DNA from: Alistipes megaguti
GTDB taxonomy: Bacteria > Bacteroidota > Bacteroidia > Bacteroidales > Rikenellaceae
Direction of reading: 5' to 3'
Length of the DNA: 64,000 nucleotides
Assembly: GCF_900604385.1 (NCBI RefSeq)
Contig: NZ_LR027382.1
Span: 2,333,001 to 2,397,000, forward strand
Shown: positions 1 through 7,087 of the stretch, piece by piece
How the letters are laid out: every line of letters starts with the position of its first letter
How positions within the stretch are numbered: the stretch's first letter is position 1
Translations under genes and position numbers: made by a program
Notes under the pieces: model-generated
What the model saw: only the letters and a program-made list of their open reading frames with translations
Told to the model about the DNA's origin: nothing
Database searches by the model: none

Positions 1-1083
1 GTAGCCGAAGTTGTACATCGGCGCAAAGTTGAATCCCACGACTGTGTAGGCATCCGGGGCGGCATATTGCTTGTCACCGACCTCGATTCCCTTGCGGCGC
101 CACGACCCGAAGAGGACCAGATCATAGCTCACGTGGCGCGGGAAGGCGGGACCGAGTGTCCGGGGAGTGGTTTCTGGCGAGAGGCGTCCGAAATTACAGG
201 TCAGTCCGATGCGTCCGCCGAGCGAATTCAGCCCGGCGTTCGGGTATTTGGTGTTTCCGTTGGAGAAGTGGGTGAGGGCCACGCCGGCCGTGAGGTCTAC
301 CTCGCGCAGGACGCGCCAGCGGAGCAGCAGATCGACGTTGAGGTAGGCGTTGATCTTCGACCCCATCATCTTGTTGTTGGGGTTTGTGTTGAGATCGTAG
401 GGTTGCCAGCCGAACGAGAGACCGAAGTTCCACTCGTAGTCGAAGGTCAGCCGCGGAGCCAGCCGTGCGATGCGGGCCCCCTGGAAGAGGTACAGGGCCA
501 CGGGATTGCCCAGTTCATCGGGGCGCTGGAAGTCGTAGTAGGCCACGCCGAGACCCTGATAGGCGCCGCCGTAGATGCGGTCGGGGGTCGACCCGGGGCG
601 GAACTGGAACGCATAGCGGAGGTGTCCCGAGAGGGCGAGGTCAATGGGGAGTCCGGCGTTGTTTTCACCCCGCAGGAAGGGGTTGGTCGGGGAGATGTAC
701 TCGGGGCGGAATTCGGCTCCGAGACGGTGCATGAAACGGCGTCCGGAGGTATTGTCATCGGCAAAAGTCTTTTGACCGAGGTTCCGACGCTCCGCACCGA
801 AACGGTTTGTCGAGGTGTTTCCGAAGCGCAGCGGGCTGTTTTTGCCGGTTTGGTTGCCGGTCTGGAGTCCGGTTTGTCCGTTCGGAGCGGTGCTGCCGCC
901 TTCGGCCCGGCCGGCCCGGTATCCGGCTTCATAACCGGCTTGATATCCTGCTTCGTAGGCGTTTTGGCATCCCTTGAGTGAATCGCACTCCGTGCCGGGA
1001 TTTTGTCCCCGGGCGAAGCCCGCACCGCATGCGATCACTCCGGTCAGGAGCAACAGGATTCGGCGTCGGAGGGATCGGTTCAT
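1..1083 (-). CDS. PagL-like lipid A deacylase / acyloxyacyl hydrolase (3' end outside window)
   Basis: The frame is open for 361 codons from an ATG at 1083 to base 1, so the C-terminus is missing. A signal peptide (about residues 1-27) ends near FARGQ. A spacer follows in which YEAG/YQAG/YEAG/YRAG is repeated. The rest has the alternating aromatic pattern of an outer-membrane beta-barrel. The motif THFSNGN, with His272 and Ser274, matches the His-x-Ser-Asn catalytic motif of PagL-type lipid A 3-O-deacylases, and NAGLNSLGGRIGL follows as in that family. The likely role is removal of an acyl chain from lipid A in the outer membrane. The tetrapeptide repeat and long polar spacer before the barrel are unusual. 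A near-consensus -7 box lies at 1110-1117 with one mismatch. The family call is fairly firm, the exact substrate bond is not. Confidence 0.75.
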   Translation of the reverse strand, partial: MNRSLRRRILLLLTGVIACGAGFARGQNPGTECDSLKGCQNAYEAGYQAGYEAGYRAGRAEGGSTAPNGQTGLQTGNQTGKNSPLRFGNTSTNRFGAERRNLGQKTFADDNTSGRRFMHRLGAEFRPEYISPTNPFLRGENNAGLPIDLALSGHLRYAFQFRPGSTPDRIYGGAYQGLGVAYYDFQRPDELGNPVALYLFQGARIARLAPRLTFDYEWNFGLSFGWQPYDLNTNPNNKMMGSKINAYLNVDLLLRWRVLREVDLTAGVALTHFSNGNTKYPNAGLNSLGGRIGLTCNFGRLSPETTPRTLGPAFPRHVSYDLVLFGSWRRKGIEVGDKQYAAPDAYTVVGFNFAPMYNFGY

Positions 1084-1153
1084 GGCAGGTCGGATGCGTT
1101 TTTTGTCGTCGAAGATACGAATTTTTTCTCCATTCCGGCTCTGCGGGGAATGT

Positions 1154-1193
1154 AAAAATGAAAAAGACCCTGTTTCCGATTGAAAGCAGGGCC
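1154..1193 (-). terminator. Rho-independent terminator
   Basis: On the minus strand, arms CCCTGCTTTC and GAAACAGGG (one bulge, 5-nt loop) are followed by a T-rich run over 1154-1165. It lies between the decarboxylase gene and the deacylase gene, both on the minus strand, so it probably ends the decarboxylase transcript. Confidence 0.65.
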
Positions 1194-1215
1194 TTGGTTT
1201 TTTGCGTTTTGTGTG

Positions 1216-1366
1216 TCCGGGGCTTTTCCCGAGGGCCGGGGCGGCCGGTTTGTCTTCCGGGGAGGCACTTGGTCTTTTCCCCGTTCCGCGTCCGGGATTT
1301 TTCCCCAAGGGTTGGAGCGGCCGGTTTGTTGCTTTCGGAAGGCTTGGAGGCTCCTTTAGTCTTTTT
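1216..1366. repeat. Imperfect tandem duplication, about 75 bp units
   Basis: Two diverged copies lie at about 1216-1290 and 1291-1366. The best conserved core, GCGGCCGGTTTGT, occurs at 1241-1253 and again at 1317-1329. Both copies start with TCCGGG and a T-run and end near GTCTTTT. No gene is visible here. The stretch is the 3' flank of the decarboxylase gene. Confidence 0.55.
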
Positions 1367-1399
1367 TGATCTCCTTCGGTTGCGGTCTCTCTCGATCTC

Positions 1400-1570
1400 C
1401 AGAATTCTCTCCCGGCTCTCTCCCGGCTCTCTCCCGTGGCCTCTCCAGCTCTCTCCCGTGGTCTCTCCCGGCTCTCTCTCCCGTGGTCTCTCCCGGCTCT
1501 CTCCCGGCTCTCTCCCGTGGCCTCTCCGGCTCTCTTCCGTGGCCTCTCCGGCTCTCTCTTGCCTGGTCTC
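1400..1570. repeat. Pyrimidine-rich tandem repeat in the 3' flank of the decarboxylase gene
   Basis: About eight degenerate units built from CTCTCCCGGCTCTCTCCCGTGG run from about 1400 to the 3' end of the decarboxylase gene. Read on the strand of that gene it is GA-rich. Reading frames through it have no normal composition, so I treat it as non-coding 3' untranslated sequence. Confidence 0.7.
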
Positions 1571-1609
1571 CGCAGCCCCCCCTCAGGCCCACCTCTTGCG
1601 GGCCCCGGG

Positions 1610-3004
1610 TCAGTAGCCCAGGATGCGGAGCATCGAACGGTAGGACTGCTCCTTGGCGAACAGACGCGTGTAGTACTCGTTGTTGGACTTGTCGCGGTCG
1701 ATGACGATGTGCTTCGGGGCGGGGATCAGGCAGTGCTGGATGCCGCCGAAACCGCCGAGCGACTCCTGGTAGGCTCCCGTATGGAAGAAGCCGATGTATT
1801 GGGTGTTGCCGGGTTCGAGTTTCGGGAGGAAGATGGCGTTCGAGTGGCACTCGGAGTTGTAGAAGTCCTCGCTGTCGCAGGTCAGACCGCCGAGCAGCAC
1901 GCGCTGGTACTCCTTGTCCCAGTTGTTGATGGCCAGCATGATATAGCGCTGGTTGATACCCCAGGTGTCGGGCAGCGTGGTGATGAACGACGAGTCGATC
2001 ATGTACCAGTTTTCACGGTCGTTCTGCTGCTTCTGGTTGACGATCGAGTAGAGGGCGGCGCCGCTTTCGCCGACGGTGAAGGATCCGAATTCGGTAAAGA
2101 TGTTCGGCTCCTCGATTCCGTTTCGCTGACAGATGTTCTTGATCTGGGCGACGATCTCCTCGGTGAGGTATTCGTAGTCGTATTCGAAGTTGAGCGAGTT
2201 CTTGATCGGGAAACCTCCGCCGATGTTCAGACTGTCCAGTTCGGGGCAGATGGTCTTCAGTTCGCAGTAGACGTTCATGCACTTCGACAGCTCGTTCCAG
2301 TAGTAGGCCGTGTCCTTGATGCCCGTATTGATGAAGAAGTGGAGCATCTTGAGCTGGAATTTCTTGCTGTTCTTGAGTTTCGACTTGTAGAACGCGACGA
2401 TGTCGTTGTATCGGATACCGAGTCGCGAGGTGTAGAAGTCGAACTTGGGCTCCTCCTCGCAGGCGATGCGGATGCCGACCTTGCATTTTTTGGTGAAGGC
2501 ATCCTCGAAGAGGTCGAGCTCCTCCTTGTTGTCCAGCACGGGGATGGTGTTCGTGAATCCGTCGTTGACCAGCTGGGCAATGTTTTCGACATACTGCGGG
2601 CGTTTGAAGCCGTTGCAGATGATGTAGCGGTCCTTGTCGATGATTCCGCTGTCGTAGAGGGCGTTGATGATGTGGATGTCGTATGCCGAGGAGGTTTCCA
2701 GGTGGATGTCGTTCTTCATGGCCTCTTCGAGCACGAAGGAGAAGTGGCTCGACTTGGTGCAGTAGCAGTAGTTGTAGGAGCCCTTGTAGTCGACCTTTGC
2801 CATGGCCACGTTGAACATGCGTTTGGCGCGGTTGATCTGCTGGGAGATCTTCGGCAGGTAGGTGATCTTGAGCGGGGTTCCGTACTGTTTGATGATCTCC
2901 ATGAGGGGGATGTCGTGGAAATTGAGCTCGTTGTCCTCGACGGAGAACTCATCCTGCGGGAAATCGAACGACTGTTCGATCAGGTCGATGTACTTGTCTT
3001 TCAT
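1610..3004 (-). CDS. speA: PLP-dependent decarboxylase, arginine decarboxylase-like (fold type III)
   Basis: The 464-residue protein belongs to the Orn/DAP/Arg decarboxylase 2 family, an alanine-racemase-type PLP barrel followed by a beta domain. The Schiff-base lysine is probably Lys84 in YCTKSSHF. A GGGFP phosphate-binding loop and the C-terminal TCDSEDFYN segment, corresponding to the CDS motif of this fold, are present. The likely reaction is decarboxylation of L-arginine to agmatine for polyamine synthesis. The protein is shorter than classical SpeA of roughly 630 residues, so ornithine or another basic amino acid cannot be excluded. I chose the ATG at 3004 (MKDKYID) because the upstream extension is atypical. 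The gene stands alone, with GA-rich repeats in its 3' flank. Confidence 0.78.
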   Translation of the reverse strand: MKDKYIDLIEQSFDFPQDEFSVEDNELNFHDIPLMEIIKQYGTPLKITYLPKISQQINRAKRMFNVAMAKVDYKGSYNYCYCTKSSHFSFVLEEAMKNDIHLETSSAYDIHIINALYDSGIIDKDRYIICNGFKRPQYVENIAQLVNDGFTNTIPVLDNKEELDLFEDAFTKKCKVGIRIACEEEPKFDFYTSRLGIRYNDIVAFYKSKLKNSKKFQLKMLHFFINTGIKDTAYYWNELSKCMNVYCELKTICPELDSLNIGGGFPIKNSLNFEYDYEYLTEEIVAQIKNICQRNGIEEPNIFTEFGSFTVGESGAALYSIVNQKQQNDRENWYMIDSSFITTLPDTWGINQRYIMLAINNWDKEYQRVLLGGLTCDSEDFYNSECHSNAIFLPKLEPGNTQYIGFFHTGAYQESLGGFGGIQHCLIPAPKHIVIDRDKSNNEYYTRLFAKEQSYRSMLRILGY

Positions 3005-3188
3005 GGTCGGTTCAGGGGCTTTTCGACAATCCGGCTCGGCTACATGGCGAAAATATGGCGGAAGTAGCTCGATTGGATTTTCCAAAATTTCGGGATGCAA
3101 AGTAGGTGAATATTTTTCTTTTAACCAACACTTTGTCCGAATATTTTGAAAAACCGGGTCATATTTTGCTTTTTTCTCTGAAAAAGGG

Positions 3189-3196
3189 TATTTTTG
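3189..3196 (+). promoter_or_regulatory. Possible -7 box (TATTTTTG) overlapping the proposed TTG start
   Basis: The sequence matches the Bacteroidetes TAnnTTTG box but overlaps the TTG proposed as start of the HU-like gene. If this box is used, translation must begin downstream, for example at GTG 3224. Confidence 0.3.
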
Positions 3197-3997
3197 GAGC
3201 CGGATTCAAAGCTGCATTCGATCGTGTTGATAGCTGTTCTCACACAATATCTGGAGTCGCACAAGCGGCTCGTCATACCTCAGCTCGGGGCGTTCATCGT
3301 CAAGGAGCCGGGGCAAAGCATCCTGTTTTCGGAGCTGCTCAAGCGGGACGACGGTGTGCTGCGGGGCCTGCTGCGCGAGCAGGGGATGGGTGATCTGGAG
3401 GCTGCCGGGGAGATCGACCGGCTGGTTTTCGAGGTTCGCCACGCCGTGGAGCATGGCGAGGAGTACCGGCTCGAGGGGTTCGGAACCCTGAAGCCCGGTC
3501 CCAACGGAACGATCGCCTTCCATTACGAGCCGCGCCCTGCCGAATCACCGGCTGTCGGTTCGGCGCCGGCTGCGGCCGCAGCGGAGCCTGCCGGATCGGC
3601 GTCCGAGGCTTCGGGACGTGAAACCCCGGCTGACGGACGCAAGACGCCTCATGCTGCGCATGTCCATCCCGAACGGGTGGCCGAGGCGGTGCGCACGGCC
3701 TTTACCGAACCGCATGTGTCGCGTTCGGCGAAGATGAATCCCGATCCGTCGGTGCGGGGTCTGCGCTACGGCAAGCCGCCGAAGAATACCGATGCCTACA
3801 CCTATGTCGACCGGCCGCCGCGTCGGCGGGCCGACTGGTTCATCTGGATCGGGGTCGTTGTGGCGGTATTGGCGTTGGGGGCCATTGCCTTCGGGCTTTG
3901 GAACGATGCGCGCGAGAAGCAGGCGGAGACCGAAGTGATCGAACTGCCGGTCGTCTCGACCGACGAGGCGCCGCAGGCCGCTGCCGGGGCTGAATAA
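3194..3997 (+). CDS. HU-CCDC81-type domain protein with C-terminal membrane anchor
   Basis: The protein has about 267 residues. Residues 10-115 (LTQYLESHKRLVIPQLGAF, then EYRLEGFGTLKPG) resemble the paired HU-like domains of the CCDC81 type found in many Bacteroidetes. A low-complexity Ala/Pro linker follows, then a single membrane helix near residue 220 (WFIWIGVVVAVLALGAIAFG) and a short tail. Related proteins usually carry a SPOR peptidoglycan-binding domain at the end, which is missing here. HU folds bind DNA, but the role of this branch is unknown. It may tie a division or envelope structure to a nucleic acid or to polymers of itself. The TTG start at 3194 is uncertain; GTG 3224 is the alternative. 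A run of nine G follows the stop at 4007-4015. Confidence 0.65.
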   Translation: MEPDSKLHSIVLIAVLTQYLESHKRLVIPQLGAFIVKEPGQSILFSELLKRDDGVLRGLLREQGMGDLEAAGEIDRLVFEVRHAVEHGEEYRLEGFGTLKPGPNGTIAFHYEPRPAESPAVGSAPAAAAAEPAGSASEASGRETPADGRKTPHAAHVHPERVAEAVRTAFTEPHVSRSAKMNPDPSVRGLRYGKPPKNTDAYTYVDRPPRRRADWFIWIGVVVAVLALGAIAFGLWNDAREKQAETEVIELPVVSTDEAPQAAAGAE

Positions 3998-4076
3998 ACT
4001 CCGTGCGGGGGGGGGTGGAAAATCCGACTTGATTCGGATGTTTTTGACAGATTGAATATCCCGAACAGACTGAAAA

Positions 4077-5393
4077 ATGACAGAAATAACCACCGTAAAA
4101 CAACGCTTCGGCATCATTGGCACCTCGCCCCTGCTGGACAGGGCGCTGGAGGTGGCGCTGCGTGTTGCGCCGACCGATCTGACGGTTCTGGTCACCGGAG
4201 AGAGCGGCGTGGGCAAGGAGTTCTTTCCGCAGGTGATCCACGCCTACTCTGCGCGCAAACACAATAAATATATCGCCGTCAACTGCGCGGCCATCCCCGA
4301 AGGGACGATCGACTCCGAGCTCTTCGGGCATGAAAAGGGGGCCTTCACCGGGGCCGTCGAGGCGCGTAAGGGGTACTTCGAGGAGGCCGACGGCGGGACG
4401 ATCTTCCTGGACGAGGTGGCCGAACTTCCGCACTCGACCCAGGCGCGTCTGCTGCGCGTGCTGCAGACGGGTGAATTCATCCGCGTGGGGTCGTCGAAGG
4501 TTCAGAAGACCAACGTGCGGGTGGTGGCGGCCACGAATGTCAACCTTCCGGAGGCCATCTCCGCGGGACGTTTCCGCGAGGACCTCTACTACCGCCTGGC
4601 GACGGTTCCCATCACGGTTCCGGCGCTGCGCGAACGTCCGGACGACATTCCGCTGCTGTTCCGCAAGTTTGCGGCCGACGTGGCCGTGCAGTACCGCATG
4701 CCGGCCGTGACGCTCGACGATGCGGCACGCGATATGCTGAAGAGCTACTACTGGCGGGGCAATATCCGCCAGCTGAAGAACGTCGCCGAGCAGATTTCGG
4801 CCATCGAACAGGTGCGGGTCATCACCCCCGAGGTGCTGGTCAAATACCTGCCGCCGCAGGAGGGGACCTCGACCATGGCGGCGGCCGGCGCCCCGCGCAT
4901 GGACGATCAGACGATGTCCACCGAACGCGAACTGCTCTACAAGGTGCTCTTTGATCTGCGGGCCGACATCAACGACCTGAAGCGCATGATGGCCGAACTG
5001 CTCCGCAACGGCGGAGTGGCGGCTTCGGAACCGGTCCACGATATCCGGGCGCTGCTTCCGACCACGACCCAGGGGCGTTATGTTCCGGCGGTGCAGACCC
5101 CGGGAGCCTACGGCCATCAGGCGGCGCCGGGCTATGGACCCACGGCAGGCCAGCCCTGCGGCCCGTCGGTGGGGGTGGCCGACGTGCAACCTTCGACGCC
5201 GATCTATGCCGAGAGCGAGGAGGTGACCGACGAACCGCCCCGCGAGAAGACCAAGGCCGACATGCAGCGCGAGCAGATCATCCGCGCCCTGAAGCACAAC
5301 AACGGACGCCGTCGCGAAGCCGCTGCGGAGTTGTTCATGTCCGAACGGACGCTGTATCGTAAAATCAAGGAGTTGGGCATCGAGGATGTCTGA
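4077..5393 (+). CDS. Sigma54-dependent transcriptional activator without receiver domain
   Basis: The 438-residue protein starts directly with the AAA+ sigma54-interaction domain. Walker A is GESGVGKE (41-48), the sigma54-contacting loop GAFTGA is at 88-93 and Walker B is LDEV (111-114). An Ala/Pro-rich linker (about 270-390) leads to a Fis-type helix-turn-helix at the C-terminus (IIRALKHNNGRRREAAAELF). It should drive open-complex formation at RpoN promoters. There is no receiver or other input domain, so control must come from expression level, a partner protein or the linker. It is the first gene of a run with lptE, a TPR-like gene and secG, spaced 17, 5 and 11 bases apart. From general knowledge this order recurs in Bacteroidales genomes. 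Its target genes are not visible. Confidence 0.88.
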   Translation: MTEITTVKQRFGIIGTSPLLDRALEVALRVAPTDLTVLVTGESGVGKEFFPQVIHAYSARKHNKYIAVNCAAIPEGTIDSELFGHEKGAFTGAVEARKGYFEEADGGTIFLDEVAELPHSTQARLLRVLQTGEFIRVGSSKVQKTNVRVVAATNVNLPEAISAGRFREDLYYRLATVPITVPALRERPDDIPLLFRKFAADVAVQYRMPAVTLDDAARDMLKSYYWRGNIRQLKNVAEQISAIEQVRVITPEVLVKYLPPQEGTSTMAAAGAPRMDDQTMSTERELLYKVLFDLRADINDLKRMMAELLRNGGVAASEPVHDIRALLPTTTQGRYVPAVQTPGAYGHQAAPGYGPTAGQPCGPSVGVADVQPSTPIYAESEEVTDEPPREKTKADMQREQIIRALKHNNGRRREAAAELFMSERTLYRKIKELGIEDV

Positions 5394-5410
5394 CCGCCAA
5401 ATACCGCGAA

Positions 5411-5935
5411 ATGAAACTGAAACACAGAAATCTGAAACTCTTCCTGGCGACCGCGGGCGTGTGCCTGCTGACGGCGTGCGGCGTGTCGATCAAATATTCG
5501 TTGTCGGGCGCCTCGATTCCGCCCGATGCGAAGACCTTCTCGGTGGCCTACTTCCCGAACAACGCCACGATGGTCTCGCCGATCCTGAGCTCGACGCTCA
5601 CCGACGCGCTGGTCGACATGTTCTCGCGGCGGACGCGGCTCATGCAGGTCGACGAGGGGGGTGACTTTGCCTTCGAGGGTGAGATCACGAACTATACCTC
5701 GACCACCTCGTCGGTCTCGAGCGACGACTACGCGCTGTTGAACCGCCTGACGATCACCGTCAAGGTGCGCTTCACGAATGCCCTTGACGAGAAGGCGTCG
5801 TGGAACCGCACCTTCTCGGCCTACGAGGATTACGAATCGACGCAGCTGCTGACCGAGGTCGAGGGAACGCTCATTCCCGAGATTGTCGACAAGATCGTAA
5901 CCGACATCTTCCAGGCTTCGGCCTCCAACTGGTAA
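5411..5935 (+). CDS. lptE: LptE-like LPS-assembly lipoprotein
   Basis: The 174-residue protein has a lipoprotein signal peptide ending LLTAC, with Cys23 as the lipidated residue. The mature part fits the LptE family of Bacteroidetes: SIKYSLSGASIPPDAKTFSV, then the helix around LTDALVDMFSRRTRL, and the strand FEGEITNYTSTTSS. LptE plugs the LptD barrel in the outer membrane and helps deliver lipopolysaccharide to the surface. It begins 17 bases after the sigma54 activator and is followed after 5 bases by the next gene, so it is co-transcribed. Nothing looks broken. Confidence 0.82.
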   Translation: MKLKHRNLKLFLATAGVCLLTACGVSIKYSLSGASIPPDAKTFSVAYFPNNATMVSPILSSTLTDALVDMFSRRTRLMQVDEGGDFAFEGEITNYTSTTSSVSSDDYALLNRLTITVKVRFTNALDEKASWNRTFSAYEDYESTQLLTEVEGTLIPEIVDKIVTDIFQASASNW

Positions 5936-5940
5936 CCGGG

Positions 5941-6417
5941 ATGGCGGATCTGAAGCAATATCTCATCGAAGCGGCCGCGGCGCAGGGCGGACTGGATGCC
6001 GCCGTGGCGGCCGTGCCGTGGTTCATGCCGTTGCGGGTGCTGCGCGCTGCGGAGCGGGGCGGGATGGACCCGCGGGTGGAGCTGATGGCGCCGTGGCGTG
6101 CGGAGAGTTCGCTGTGCGGCGAGCGGGTGGATGCCGGGGCGCTGCTCCGACGCACCTCGGAGGAGATCATAGACACGTTCCTTCAGGAGCGGGATCTGCG
6201 TATCGTGGCGCGAGACGACGAACCCGAGGTGGAGGTGCGTCTGCAGCCCGATCTGGACGATGACGACGAGGTTGTCAGCGAGGAACTTGCCGAAATTTAT
6301 CTTTCGCAGGGGCTTCGGGAGCGGGCCGCAGCGATTTATCGCAAATTAAGTTTGCTAAATCCCGAAAAAAGTGTTTACTTTGCCGAGTTAATTCGCAAAA
6401 CGCAGAACAATAATTAA
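5941..6417 (+). CDS. Small acidic protein with C-terminal TPR-like helices
   Basis: The 158-residue protein has no signal peptide. Its N-terminal half is a run of helices (MADLKQYLIEAAAAQGGLD). An acidic stretch (DLDDDDEVVSEE) leads into one TPR-like hairpin, LAEIYLSQGLRERAAAIYRK followed by LSLLNPEKSVYFAELI. This tail, placed between lptE and secG, recurs in Bacteroidales, but I know no defined function. The position suggests a cytoplasmic helper for envelope biogenesis or secretion. I chose the ATG at 5941, five bases after lptE, because translation further upstream would read lptE in another frame. Confidence 0.7.
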   Translation: MADLKQYLIEAAAAQGGLDAAVAAVPWFMPLRVLRAAERGGMDPRVELMAPWRAESSLCGERVDAGALLRRTSEEIIDTFLQERDLRIVARDDEPEVEVRLQPDLDDDDEVVSEELAEIYLSQGLRERAAAIYRKLSLLNPEKSVYFAELIRKTQNNN

Positions 6418-6428
6418 AATTTGATGAT

Positions 6429-6818
6429 ATGTTATACACGATTTGCATTGCGCTGATCCTCATTGCGAGTGTTCTGGTTATTCTCGCGGTATTGGTGCAG
6501 AACCCCAAGAGCGGTATGGCCGCCAACTTCGGAGCCTCGAACCAGGTGATGGGTGTCCGTGAGACGACGCACTTCCTGGAGAAGTTCACCTGGGCGATGG
6601 CCATTGCCATTGTGGTGCTGAGTCTGGTAGCCACGCTGGCCATGGACAGCACGAAGGTTGCCGAGAGCAACTCGGAGATTGCCAAGGATGCCAAGGCTCT
6701 TCAGGAGCGGGTACTTGAGACGGAGGCTCCGGCCGCAATGCCGCAGGCCGAGATCCCGGCCGCCGAGTCGACGACGGAGGCGCCTGCCGAGACGCCTGCC
6801 GCCCAGCCTTCCAAGTAG
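6429..6818 (+). CDS. secG: Preprotein translocase subunit SecG
   Basis: The 129-residue protein has the SecG layout: a membrane helix at about 3-23, the cytoplasmic loop VQNPKSGM...FGASNQVMG with its conserved NPK and gly/asn residues, and a second helix at about 54-72. A long Ala/Glu/Pro-rich tail follows, typical of Bacteroidetes SecG. It joins SecYE and aids protein translocation across the inner membrane. It is the last gene of the run starting at 4077. A run of nine G (6830-6838) and a strong terminator (6961-6993) follow. Confidence 0.92.
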   Translation: MLYTICIALILIASVLVILAVLVQNPKSGMAANFGASNQVMGVRETTHFLEKFTWAMAIAIVVLSLVATLAMDSTKVAESNSEIAKDAKALQERVLETEAPAAMPQAEIPAAESTTEAPAETPAAQPSK

Positions 6819-6960
6819 TCCGGGCCGACGGGGGGGGGAATGAACGCCGAATCGAGAACCTCCGATTAAGAATTGTGTACGAACGGGACCTGAAACCCTG
6901 AAAAACTGGGGCTGAAATCCCTGAAAAACCGGGGCCAGAAATCCCGAAAAGGAAAATCTG

Positions 6961-6993
6961 AAAAGATCGTGGTGAAAACCGCGATCTTTTTTT
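6961..6993 (+). terminator. Rho-independent terminator after secG
   Basis: Arms AAAGATCGTGG and CCGCGATCTTT pair with one G-T wobble and a 6-nt loop, followed by seven T. Between the secG stop and this hairpin, a short motif of the type CTGAAA(A)(C/T)CC recurs about four times (6890-6955). Confidence 0.85.
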
Positions 6994-7049
6994 GTTCGAA
7001 TAATCCGATAAATACCGATTTTTCGTGTAGGCATTGCCGCGCCATTTAT

Positions 7050-7057
7050 TATCTTTG
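7050..7057 (+). promoter_or_regulatory. -7 box TATCTTTG for the GH3 gene
   Basis: A full match to TAnnTTTG, 31 bases before the ATG at 7088. It sits just after the secG terminator. It rules out the upstream in-frame start at 7034. Confidence 0.6.
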
Positions 7058-7087
7058 TACTCAATTACTGCTCAAAACATAATCCTG

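Noticed and set aside
1400..1570. Possible CRISPR array or repeat-protein gene
   Set aside because: Units are contiguous and degenerate with no unique spacers, there are no cas genes, and frames give only low-complexity peptides.
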